A stretch of 64,000 nucleotides of DNA from Haematobia irritans (lineage: Eukaryota > Arthropoda > Insecta > Diptera > Muscidae), in the NCBI RefSeq assembly GCF_050003625.1, contig NC_134398.1, positions 203,788,583 through 203,852,582 of the forward strand, written 5' to 3'. Of this stretch, positions 1 to 10,711 are shown piece after piece; position 1 is the stretch's first letter, and each line of letters opens with the position of its first letter. The position numbers were made by a program, and so were the translations under genes. The notes beneath the pieces were generated by a model. It did no database searches. It was not told the DNA's origin and saw nothing but the letters and a program-made list of their open reading frames with translations.

Positions 1-2358
1 TTCTATAGAAAATTTTGTAAAAATTTTATTTCCATAGAAAATTTTATTTCTATAAACATTTTTTTCAAACTTTTAATTCTATCAAAAAATTTGTCAAAAT
101 TTTATTTCTATAGAAAACTTTGTCAAAATTTTATTTCTATAGAAAATTTTTGTCAAAATTTTATTTCTATAGGAAAATTTGTCAAAATTTTATTTCTATA
201 GAAAATTTTGTCAAAATTTTATTTCTATAGAAAATTTGGTCAAAATTTTATTTCTATAGAAAATTTTGTCAAAATTTTATTTCTACAGAAAATTTTGTCA
301 AAATTTTATTTCTATAGAAAATTTTGTCAAAAAATTTTTTTTTTCTATAGAAAGTTTTGTCAAAATTTTATTTCCATTGAAAAATTTGTCACAATTTTAT
401 TTGTATAGAAAATTTTTGTCAAAATTTTATTTCTATAGAAAATTTTTGTCAAAATTTTATTTCTATAGAAAATTTGGGCAAAATTTTATTTCTATCGAAA
501 ATTTTGACAAAATTTTATTTCTATAGAAAATTTTGTCAACCTTTTATTTTTATAGAAAATTGTTGTCAAAATTTTATTTCTATAGGAAATTTTGTCAACA
601 TTTTATTTGTATTGAAAAATTTGTCAAAATTTTATTTCTATAGAAAATTTTAACAAAATTTTATTTCTATAGAAAATTTTGTCAAAATTTTATTACTATG
701 GACAATTTTGTCAAAATTTTATTTCGGTAAAATATTTCTATGGAAAATTTTGTCAAAATTTTATTTCTATAGAAAATTTTGTCAAAATTTTATTTCTATA
801 GAAAATTTTGTCAAAATTTTATTTCTATACAAAATTTGGTCAAAATTTTATTTCTATAGGAAATTTTGTCAAAATTTTATTTCTATAGAAAATTTTTGTC
901 AAAATTTTATTTGTATAGAAAATTTCGTCAAAATTGTATTTCTATAGAAAATTTTGTCAAAATTTTATTTCTATAGAAAATTTGGTCAAAATTTTATTTC
1001 TATAGAAAATTTTGTCAACATTTTAATGCTATAGAAAATTTTGTCAAAATTTTATTTCTATAGAAAATTTTGTCAAAATTTTATTGCCATAGTAAATTTT
1101 GTCAAACTTTTATTTCTATAAAAAATTTTGTCAAAGTTTTATTTCTATAGAAAATTTTTGTCAAAATTTTATTTCTATAGAAAATTTTTGTCAAAATTTT
1201 ATTTCTATAGAAAATTTTGTCAAAATTGTATTTCTATAGAAAATTTTGTCAAAATTTTATTTCTATAGAAAATTTGGTCAAAATTTTATTACTATAGAAA
1301 ATTTTTGTCAAAATTTTATTTCTATAGAAAATTTTGTCAAAATTTAATTCTATAGAAAATTTTGTCAAAATTTTATTTCTATGGAAAATTTTCTCAAAAT
1401 ATTATTTCTATAGAAATTTTGTCAAAATTTCGTTTCTATAGAAAATTTTGTCAAAATTTTTTTTTTTGTATTGTATTACTTCTACAGGAAATTTTGTCAA
1501 CATTTTATTTGTATTGAAAAATTTGTCAAAATTTTATTTCTATAAAAAATTTTGTCAAAATTTTATTTGTATTGAAAAAGTTGTCAAAATTTTATTTTTA
1601 TAGAAAACTTTATCAACATTTTACTACTATGGACAATCTTGTCCAAATTTTATTTCGGTAAAATATTTCTATGGAAAATTTTGTCAAAATATTATTTCTA
1701 TAGAAATTTTGTCAAAATTTTATTTCCATAGAAAATTTTGTCAAAATTTTATTTTTATAGAAAATTTTTGTCAAAATTTTATTTCTATAGAAAATTTTGA
1801 CAAAATTTCATTTTTATAGAAAATTCTGTCAAAATTTTACTACTATGGACAATTTTGTCAAAATGTTATTTCGGTAAAAAATTTCTATGAAAAATTTTGT
1901 CAAAATATTATTTCTATAGAAATTTTGTCAAAAAAATTATAGAAAATTTTTTCAAAATGTTATTTCTATAGTAAATTTTGTCAAAATTTTATTTCAATAG
2001 AAAATTTCGTCAAAATTTTATTTGTATTGAAAAATTTGTCAAAATTTTATTTCTATAGAATTTTTTGACAAAATTTTATTTTTATAGAAAATTTTGTCAA
2101 AATGTTGCTACTATGGGCAATTTGGTCAACATTTTATTTCGGTAGTAAATTTCTAAGGAAAATTTACTCAAAATATTATTTCTATAAAAATTTTGTCAAA
2201 ATTTCGTTTCTATAGATTTTGTCAAAATATTATTTCTCTAGAAATTTTGTAAAAATTTCGTTTCTATAGAAAATGTTGTCAAAATTGTATTTCTATAGAA
2301 AATGTTTTCAAAATGTTATTTCTATTGAACATTTTATTTCTATAGAAAATTTCGTCAC
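1..2358 (+). repeat. 29-bp satellite, array 1 (canonical form)
   Basis: Head-to-tail copies of a 29-bp AT-rich unit, cut by the left edge of the window. The unit is two overlapping dyads: the 12-bp palindrome TTTCTATAGAAA and the 19-bp odd palindrome AAAATTTTGTCAAAATTTT, which share three bases. I call this direction 'forward'; other blocks run the opposite way. Because 29 is not a multiple of three, three units (87 bp) encode a recurring 29-residue peptide (SKFYFYRKFCQNF...), so open frames of 60-160 codons here are repeat artefacts. A marker module with ACTATGGACAATTTT followed by TTTCGGTAAAATATTTC recurs near 693, 1625, 1843 and 2109, which shows longer-period structure. Confidence 0.95.
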
Positions 2359-3371
2359 ATTTAGTTGGGCAAAGTCCTATAGACTGCAAGATGATTGGAT
2401 GGACGAACGTTTCGGAATTACCATATTCCTCATCAGCACCCTCTACTTGCAGCAAAACTATCAACCAATTCTCAGAATAAATTCGGATAGTTCACTAAAC
2501 CCAAAGTAAACCACTTTGCCATGTCTTCATTCCAAAGTACCATAAGTCTAAAAAGTGAATTTTACAGGAAACAAGTTCAAAGTTTATTTTTTTGGAATTT
2601 CTCAAAAACCGTTTAAGATGGAAATTTCCTTTTTTCGGTCTTAAAATCATATTTATTACAAATTTTTTTTTAGTATGTACGAACTCAAACTAGTGATAAC
2701 AGAACATGGCTAAAAATGACTTAGACTACTTAAGACTGAACAAAGTTTTTCGCTCTTTTTGGATAGGACATTTTTTAAAACTTTAGTCACAAGTACAATA
2801 TTAACTATAACTTTTGATAGAAGTGCCCAATAAATTCGAAATTTTGACAGAATGTAATTCACATCAATCCGAATAGAAAACAACGAACTTCATCAAAACA
2901 TGCTAAGTCGACTTAGCGTACTCTGGAATGAGGGCATCGATTTGAACCTTCCGAAAAAAGGTTTGTGATAGTCGACTTCGATGATAGCCGAAATAAATCT
3001 CTTTTTTCCTTTGCCAATTTCAACTCATCGATTTGAGTGCAGTTGGCTGGGTTTATTTTGAGCGTGTTTTCTCTTACTTCATTCGTTTTGTTTTGATATT
3101 GTTGTGGTCAAGTGTGGTTCACTTTGGGTTTAGTGAACTACCAGAATTTATTGTGATAATTGGTTGGTAGTTTTGCTGCAAGTAGAGGATGCTGATGAGG
3201 AATGTGGTAATTTCAAAACGTGCGGCCATCCAACAATCTTGCGTTCTATAGGGCTTTGCCCAAATATGTTTGACAAACATTTTTTTCCTCTGTTGGTTAA
3301 GCATGGTTTTAAGCTGAAATCAAAAACAACAATAATGATTGAAGAATAAACCAACAATAACAAAACAACCC
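2359..3371. mobile_element. Family C element with inverted end segments, copy 1
   Basis: The left ~160 bp (2359-2516, containing GGGCAAAGTCCTATAGACTG) reappears as reverse complement at about 3112-3275, so the two ends are inverted copies around a ~600-bp middle. The right end continues through CCTCTGTTGGTTAAGC and a run of AACAACAATAATG. Related copies lie at 22.5, 24.9, 33.5 and 34.6 kb. Part of the middle (about 2935-3080) matches, in reverse complement, the inner part of the 22.5-kb copy. No transposase is visible. The structure fits a foldback or MITE-like DNA transposon inserted in, or mixed with, the satellite. The class is inferred. Confidence 0.6.
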
Positions 3372-3742
3372 GAATTTCGTCAAAATTATATTTTTTTAGT
3401 AAATTTTGTCAAAATTTTATTTCTATAGGAAATTTTGTCAAAATTTTATTTCTATAGGAAATTTTGTCAAAATTTTATTTGTATTGAAAAATTTTGTCAA
3501 AATTTTATTTCTGTAGAAAATTTTGACAAAATTTTATTTTTATAGAAAATTTCATCAAAATTTTACTACTATGGATAATTTTGTCAAAATTTTATTTCGG
3601 TAGAAAATTTCTATGGAAAATTTTGTCAAAATATTATTTCTATAGAAATTTTGTCAAAATTTCGTTTCTATAGAAAATGTTGTCAACATTTTAATTCTGT
3701 AGAAAATTTTTTCAAAATGTTATTTCTATAGTAAATTTTGTC
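3372..3742 (+). repeat. 29-bp satellite, forward block
   Basis: Continuation of array 1 after the family C element. It contains a fifth copy of the ACTATGGA...TTTCGGTA marker module near 3568, so this block was part of the same array before the insertion. Confidence 0.9.
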
Positions 3743-3964
3743 GTGTACACTTGATGAAAATCAACTTTTCTTATGTATTTTGAGCTGCTGAATTCGAAAA
3801 AAATTTTTATGGAACAGTTTTTGAGATATCCCGTTATTTTTAAATTTTCGCTGTTTTTTCACTAAACACAATATATCTCGAGTTAGAAATGTCCGATTAT
3901 AACGTTGTTGGTACTTAATAAAATTTTGACAAAATTTTCTATAGAAATAAAATTTTGACAAAAT
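3743..3964. other. Insertion next to a MITE, origin unknown
   Basis: Non-satellite sequence that interrupts the array. It ends with a 27-bp copy (3892-3918) of the adjacent MITE's terminal repeat (core AACGTTGTTGGTACTTAA), followed by about 46 bp of the 29-bp satellite in reverse orientation. It may be a damaged MITE copy or a rearranged junction. No coding potential is evident. Confidence 0.5.
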
Positions 3965-4148
3965 TCCGATTACAACGTTGTTGGTACTTAAATGAAAGGT
4001 AATACGATAACGAATAATCGTGTGTAATTTGATATGTGATAAGTTAAGTGGTTCAAAAAATATCAATGCGAAGATCTAAATTTTCAAAAAATCGTATTTT
4101 ACAATCCACGTTTTCCGTCATTTAAGTACCAACAACGTTATAATCGGA
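3965..4148. mobile_element. 184-bp MITE with 31-bp terminal inverted repeats
   Basis: Both ends carry the same 31 bases in inverted orientation with one mismatch. The outer part is TCCGATT(A)(C/T)AACG and the inner part is TTGTTGGTACTTAAATGA. The element is non-coding and sits inside the 29-bp satellite, with AATT next to both ends as a possible short target duplication. The superfamily cannot be named from the termini alone. Confidence 0.65.
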
Positions 4149-4541
4149 ATTTTGTCAAAATTTTATTTCTATAGAAAATTTTGTCAAAATATTATTTCCA
4201 TAGAAAATTTTGTCAAAATTTTATTTCTAAACAAAATTTGTCAAAATTTATTTCTATAGAAAATTTTTCCAAAATTTTATTTCGGTTGAAAATTTTTCCA
4301 AAATTTTATTTCGGTTGAAAATTTTTCCAAAATTTTATTTCGGTTGAAAATTTTTCCAAAATTTTATTTCGGTTGAAAATTTTTCCAAAATTTTATTTCG
4401 GTTGAAAATTTGGCTAAATTTTTTTTTTTTTAGAAAAGTTTATCAAAATTTTATTTCTATAGAAAATTTTGTCAAAATTTTATTTCTATAGAAAATATTT
4501 AAAAAATTTTATTTCTATAGAAAAGTTTGTCAAAATTTTGT
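4149..4541 (+). repeat. 29-bp satellite with a homogenised TTTCGGTTG variant
   Basis: Forward satellite. Between about 4259 and 4410, five consecutive units carry the same variant (TTTCGGTTGAAAATTTTTCC) with almost no differences, while the flanking units are canonical. This points to a recent local amplification by slippage or unequal exchange. Confidence 0.9.
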
Positions 4542-4690
4542 TAAAAATCCAAACTATAACGGATACTGCAAAGTAAAATTGTTTTCATAATTCCAAAAAA
4601 AACGTTAAATCAAAGATGCTAAATCCTCAAAATAAGTCTTATAGTAGAAGCGTTTTGATGTTAAATCTAAATATTCACTATTTCGGTTAA

Positions 4691-5881
4691 TTATACCCTG
4701 CTTCACACTGTGGAACCGGGTATTATAAGTTAGTGCATATGTTTGCAACACCCAGAAGGAGACGAGATAGACACATGGTGTCTTTGGCAATAATGCTCAG
4801 GGTGGGTCCCTGAGTCGATATAACAATGTCCGTCTGTCCGTGAACACATTTTTGTAATCAAAGTCTAGGTCGCAATTTTAGTCCAATCGACTTCAAATTT
4901 GGCTCAGAATAGATCCCTATTGATTTTGGTAGAAATCAGTTCAGATTTAGATATAGCTCCCATATATATATTTCGCCCGATATGGACTTATATGGTCCCA
5001 GAAGCCAGAGTTTTACCCTAATTTACTTAAAATTTTGTACAAGAAGAACAATTAGTACTGTAGTCAAGTGTGCCAAATTTTATTGAAATCGGTTCAGATT
5101 TAGATATAGCTCCCATATATATATATTTCGCCCGATATGGACTAATATGGTCCCAGATGCCAGAGTTTTACCCCAATTTGATTGAAATTTTGCCCAGGCA
5201 ATAGAGTTAGCATTGTAGCTATGCGCGCCAAATTTGGTTGAAATCGGTTCAGATTTAGATATAGCTCCAATATATAGCTTTCGGTCGATTTACACTCATA
5301 TGACCACAGAGGCCAATTTTTTGGTCCGATTTAGTTGAAATTTTGCACAGGGAGTAGAATTAGCATTGTTGCTATGCGTGCCAAATTTGGTTGAAATCGG
5401 TTCAGATTTAGATATAGCTCCAATATATAGCTTTCGGCCGATTTACACTCATATGACCACAGAGGCCAATTTTTTGGTCCGATTTAGTTGAAATTTTGCA
5501 CAGGGAGTAGAATTAGCATTGTTGCTATGCGTGCCAAATTTGGTTGAAATCGGTTCAGATTTAGATATAGCTCCCATATATATGTTTTTCTGATTTCGAC
5601 AAAAATGGTCAAAATACCAACATTTTCCTTGTTTTTTTACTAACATTGTGTTCCACCCTAGTCATTAGCCGACTTAAATTTTGAGTCTATAGATTTTGTA
5701 GAAGTCTATCAAATTCTGTGCAGATCGAGTGATATTTAAATGTATGTATTTGGGACAAACCTTTATATATAGCTCCAACACATTTGACGGATGTGATATG
5801 GTACCGAAAATTTAGATCTACAAAGTGGTGCAGGGTATAATATAGTCGGCCCCGCCCGACTTTAGACTTTCCTTACTTGTT
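4691..5881 (-). mobile_element. Family A Helentron-like (DINE-1/mini-me-like) element, copy A1
   Basis: On the minus strand it begins AACAAGTAAGGAAAGTCTAA, followed by a small hairpin (AGTCGG...CCGACT), and ends in the 3' hairpin region TATACCCTGCTTCAC...CGGGTAT. Internally it has tandem 153-bp repeats (GGTTCAGATTTAGATATAGC recurs) and a short GTCC/GTCT run at 4828-4841. This architecture matches non-autonomous Helentrons of the DINE-1/mini-me type known from Diptera. There is no transposase, and the short frames are repeat artefacts. Confidence 0.8.
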
Positions 5882-6396
5882 TAATTTAAAATATTTTTAT
5901 TAATTTAAGGACAATTACTCTATATGTCAAAAATGTGAAAATTTGCCTTACAACTTTAACAGTGGGACGCAAAATTCCAAACTATGTGTCCTCAATTTAA
6001 TAAATTGTTTTTTTTTTTTTTTTGAAGCAAATATTTTTTTATTTAAAATTTATTATAAACTTTTAATTAAAATTTCACTATTTAAAAAAAATTGTCCTTA
6101 ATATTTTGTAAATTGCGCATCCTAAACTTTAGGATGCGTAATTTCTAATATCACGTAAATATTTTTTTCAGTGTACAATTCTCTACAATAGTAAGAACGA
6201 ACAACTGTGAGGTTAAAATAGTCATGATTTGGCGCCAATGATTTTTCTTTACTTTCCGTTCATTTTTCTTCAACGAGGGGGTGTAATTTCGCGAATTGAA
6301 GTTAAAAAGTATACCACGGCAGTAAATTTCCCGGTTTTAACAACGTTTTCGGGAAATTTCAAAATGTGGAGTATAACACTAGCCAACAACCATTTT
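5882..6396. other. AT-rich unassigned sequence
   Basis: Between family A and the hairpin element. It includes a T-homopolymer near 6008-6023 and no convincing open frame, splice-site pair or RNA gene. Confidence 0.5.
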
Positions 6397-7395
6397 GTGA
6401 ATTGTTTCTAGCATATTTTTTCTTATTGATTATGACCTACTAAACACGAAAATGATTTTTAAAAAATACTTCAAAGTACAAAAAAATGCCTTAATATACA
6501 CAGAAAACAAAGTGAACTGTTTTATAGGAAACATGAAGTACCTTGTTGCAAATTACACTAGGCAACAAATAACAAACTTTTCTCTGTGAATTATTTCTAG
6601 CATATTTTTACTTATTGATTATGACCTACTAAACACGAAAATGATTTTTAAAAAATTTTCTGTCGATTGGTTTTCGAGATATAATTTTTTTAATTTTTTT
6701 TTTAATTTTTGGAGGTACACCTACAATTTTGAGCATATCTTTCGTTTTCTTTGACGTTTTTGACGTTTTCTGTCGATTGGTTTTCGAGATATAATTTTTT
6801 TAATTTTTTTTTTAATTTTTGGAGGTACACCTACAATTTTGAGCATATCTTTCGTTTTCTTTGACGTTTTTGATCCTAATACTACACAAATTAAAGAAAA
6901 TTGAGCCGTCTACAACTCATTCTCAGAAAATTTTCAAATCGGGTAAGTAGTTTGGATGTTAGCGGCTTAAAAAGGTAAAAAAACGGCGTTTTTTAAGTAA
7001 AAATGTGGCAAAAAAAAAAACATATAAAAATTCTTATAAAATATAAAAAAAATTAAAAAAATTATATCTCGAAAACCAATCGACAGAAAACGTCAAAAAC
7101 GTCAAAGAAAACGAAAGATATGCTCAAAATTGTAGGTGTACCTCCAAAAATTTAAAAAAAAATTAAAAAAATTATATCTCGAAAACCAATCGACAGAAAA
7201 TTTTTTAAAAATCATTTTCGTGTTTAGTAGGTCATAATCAATAAGTAAAAATATGCTAGAAATAATTCACAGAGAAAAGTTTGTTATTTGTTGCCTAGTG
7301 TAATTTGCCACAAGGTACTTCATGTTTCTATAAAACTGTTCACTTTGTTTTCTGTGTATATTAAGGCATTTTTTTGTTGTACTTTGAAGTATCTG
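6397..7395. mobile_element. Long hairpin (foldback-type) element
   Basis: The left arm (about 6467-6873) and right arm (about 7046-7392) are near-perfect inverted copies separated by a loop of about 170 bp. The outer ends read TACTTCAAAGTAC on the left and GTACTTTGAAGTA on the right. The left arm contains a 110-bp direct duplication (6657-6766 and 6767-6873, starting around TGTCGATTGGTTTTCGAG). A 70-bp direct repeat precedes the arm (6397-6466 against 6587-6655). A transcript would fold into a stem of about 350 bp. No transposase is present, so it is probably a foldback DNA element. Confidence 0.75.
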
Positions 7396-8394
7396 TTATA
7401 ATTTGGATTTTAAATGGAAATTTATTTTAACATGAATAACTTTGTTAATATATCATCGCACACAGAAAATAAAAAAAAATTTGATAGACTAGGTCTGCAA
7501 CCTAATTTTACATTTATAGAGCCTTTATTTAAGAACAAATAACTCTCTAAAAACTGTCTTGTCTTGGATCGGAATCTATACCAAAATCGTTTAGGGAAGG
7601 TCAAAAACTTTGAATCCAAGTAATTTTTTTTTTGAGTGTAACACAAATTTAAAAAATATCTTCTTTGGCGCACATCTGATTAATTTTTGCATGCATTTTT
7701 GCTGTTATTGCAACCCCCCAGTTACTTATTGGTGTTATTGTCATGGTGATAATGATGATGACCTGAAACTTTACAATAAACTGTTAAATAAAATATGTTT
7801 TTATACTACTATTATTTATATTTATTACTCTAGCTGTTTATTCTGCTTGAAGTTCTGCCAACGTTGACTTTGTTGCTCTGCTATGGCAAAGTTATATGTG
7901 AAAACACAATAACAGCGATGTGATGACGGCGGCGCGACAAAAGCTAATAATTCATGTTTGCCACACTCATTTTCTGTTCACTGACTTTAGGGGGGAATTT
8001 CAAGATTTGGGTTTGGGTTTGTTTTTATTCGGTCAATGCATTGAGTTGCGGAAAGAAGGTCAGTAGTGTGGTTACAATTTGTTTTTCACATTAAAATCTA
8101 TTTAATTTAGAATCTTCTCATAAATTTTCATATTTAGTTGAACTCAAGACGAAAAAACACTGAAAAGTATGATGAGTATTTCTTTGTTCTTGTAAGTACA
8201 AATTTTAGATGTAAACAAAAATAAATTAGATGAGGTTTTTTTGAGTCTATGGGAAGGAGTCTACTTTTGGCGGATGATTGAGGGGGAAAATGCATAGAAA
8301 TTTCGTACGTACTTGTTTACTTATTTATGATCCAATATGATGCCAAAGCTAAAGATGATGCTGGTGTCTGCTTGGAGTTGGTGATGGTGAATAC
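7396..8394. other. Single-copy-looking non-coding stretch
   Basis: Mixed-composition DNA, including a GC-richer patch near 7915-7945, with no repeat homology to the rest of the window. Open frames here are short and lack domain signatures. At its right end the minus-strand frame of the exon candidate at 8395-8429 stays open to a TAA at 8319-8317, so it could also be read as a terminal exon. Confidence 0.4.
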
Positions 8395-8429
8395 CTTGGA
8401 AATTTCTATTCTTTCTTCATTCCACTGAC
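8395..8429 (-). CDS. Candidate internal coding exon (35 nt), gene unknown
   Basis: On the minus strand, a good 3' splice site (pyrimidine-rich TTTCTATTTTCCAG) precedes a 35-nt block ending AAG at a GTATTC donor. With two leading bases it reads QWNEERIEISK. The exon candidate at 16481-16528 ends with one leftover base, so the two join in phase and create a glycine codon. If the donor is not used, the frame continues 25 more codons to a stop at 8317, making a possible last exon. No domain is recognised, and chance occurrence is quite possible. Confidence 0.2.
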
Positions 8430-8534
8430 CTGGAAAATAGAAAACAAAGGAAATTTTTTTAATTAATTAAATGCATTTGTGCTGTGGTTAATTCTTTATT
8501 CCAAATAAGATATTATGTATTTCTTTATACACTC
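8430..8534. other. Spacer before satellite array 2
   Basis: AT-rich sequence that holds the putative 3' splice signal of the minus-strand exon candidate. Nothing else is recognised. Confidence 0.3.
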
Positions 8535-10628
8535 AAATAAAATTTGACTTGTAAATTTTGACAAAATTGTCTATAGAAATAAAATTTTGACAAAATTTTC
8601 TTTAGAAATAAAATTTTGACAAAATTTTCTTTAGTAATAAAATTTTGAAACAAAATTCTACAGAAGTGAAATTTTGACAAAATAAAATAAAATTTAACAA
8701 AAATTTTATATTGAAATAAAATTTCGACAAAATTTTCTATGGAAATAAAATTTCGAAAAAAATTTCTATGGAAATAAAATGTCGAAAAAATTTTCTATGG
8801 AAATAAACCATAGACAAAATTTCCTAGAAAACTACAATTTTGACACAATTTTCTATAGAAGTAAAATTTTGACAAAATTGTAAATAGAAATAAAATTTTG
8901 AAAAAATTTTCCATGGAAATAAAAATTTGACAAAATTTTCTATTGACATGAAATTTTCTACAGAAATACAAATTTGACAAAATTTTCTATAGAAATTAAA
9001 TTTTGACAAAATTGTCTATAGAAATAAAATTTTGACAAAATTTTCTATAGAAATGAAATTTTGACAAAATTTTCTACAGCAATACAATTATGAAAAAAAT
9101 TGTCTATACAAATAAAATTTTGACAAAATTTTCTATACAAATAAACTTTGCACAAAAGTTTCCATCGAAATAAAATTTTGACAAAATTTTCTACAGAAAT
9201 AATATTTTGACAAAATATTCTATAGAAAAAAAAATTTGACAAAATTTTCTTAGAAATAAAAAAAATTACATAATTTTCTATAGCATTAAATTTTTGAATA
9301 AAATTTTCTATATATATAATACTTTGACAAATTTTTTTTAGAAATAAAACGAATTGACAAAATTTTCTATAGAAAAAAATTTTGACAATATTTTATATAT
9401 AAATCAAATTTTGACAAAATTTTCTATATAAATCAAATTTTGACAAAATTTTCTACAGAAATAAAATTTTGATCAAATCTTCTATAGAAATAAAATTTTG
9501 ACAAAAATTTTCTGTAGAAATAAAATTTTGACAAAAATTTTCTATAGAAATAAAATTTTGCCACAGCTTTCTTTAGAAATAAAATTTTGACAAAATTTTC
9601 TGTAGAAAAAAAAATTTACAACATTTACTAAAGAAATAAAATTTTGACAACATTTGCTATTGAGATAAAATTTTGATAAAATTTTCTACAGAAATAAAAT
9701 GTTGACAAAAATTTTCTATAAAAATAAAATTTTGACAAAATTTTCTATAGAAATAAAATTTTTCACAAAATTTTCTTTAGAAATAAAATTTTTCACAAAA
9801 TTTTCTTTAGAAATAAATTTTTTCATAAAATGTGGACAAAATTTTCTTTTTGATAGATATTTTCTATAAAAATAAAACTTTGACCAAATCTTCTATAGAA
9901 ATAAAATTTTGACAAAAATTTTCTATAGAAATTAAATTTTAAAAAAAATTTTACAAGATTTTCTATAGAAATAAAATTTTCCATAGAAATAAAGTTTTGA
10001 CAAAAATTTCTATAAAATAAAATGTTGACAAAATTTTCTATAGAAATAAAATTTTAACAACTTTTTTTTTATAGAAATAAATTTTTTCTATAGAAATAAA
10101 ATTTTGACAAAATTTACATCTATAGAAATAAAATTTTGGCAAGTTTTTTTTTTATAGAAATCAAGTTTTGATAGATATTTGCTATAGAAATAAAACTTTG
10201 ACAAAATCTTCTATAGAAATAAAATTTGGACAAAATTTTCTATAGAAATAAAATTTTGACAAAATTTTCTATAGAAATAAATTTTTCACTAAATTTTCTA
10301 TAGAAATAAAATTAACAATTTTTTATAGAAATAAAATTTTTCACAAAATTTTTCTATAGAAATAAAATTTTGACAAAATTTTGTATAGAAATAAAATTTT
10401 GACAAAATCTTCAATAGAAACAAAATTTTGACAAAAGTTTTCTATAGAAATAAAATTTATATTTTTATAGAATCAAATTTTAATAGAATTTTTCTATAGA
10501 ATGAAATTTTGACAACATTTTCTATAGAAGTCGAATTTTGATAGATATTTTCTATAGAAATAAAATATTGTCAAAATTTTCTATAGAATAAGATTTTGAC
10601 AAAATTTTCTATAGGAATAAAATTTTGC
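8535..10628 (-). repeat. 29-bp satellite, array 2 (reverse orientation)
   Basis: Same 29-bp family as array 1 but on the opposite strand, so the plus strand reads AATAAAATTTTGACAAAA then TTTTCTATAGAA. The units are moderately diverged, with many single-base changes and partial units, especially at 9240-9460 and 9940-10100. This suggests an older array than the homogenised blocks. The right edge runs into a junction sequence shared with array 3 and with family B elements. Confidence 0.95.
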
Positions 10629-10711
10629 TAACTAAAACTCTTTTTCTTTGGTATCTGTTTGGTGAAATTTTTTCAAAATAGTGGTAGATTATTTTTGGCT
10701 CGAGTGACAAC
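10629..10711 (+). other. Satellite edge module shared with family B elements
   Basis: Directly after the last satellite unit comes GGTGAAATTTTTTCAAAATA, then GGTAGATTATTTTTGGCTCG and AGTGACAAC. The part from GGTAGATTATTTTTGGCTCG is the sequence that follows the embedded satellite block inside family B copies (reverse strand, near 46240-46275 and 46630-46660). The equivalent at the edge of array 3 is 16106-16182. Confidence 0.7.

Noticed and set aside
1..2358. CRISPR array
   Set aside because: Units are contiguous 29-mers without unique spacers, and the rest of the window is plainly dipteran.
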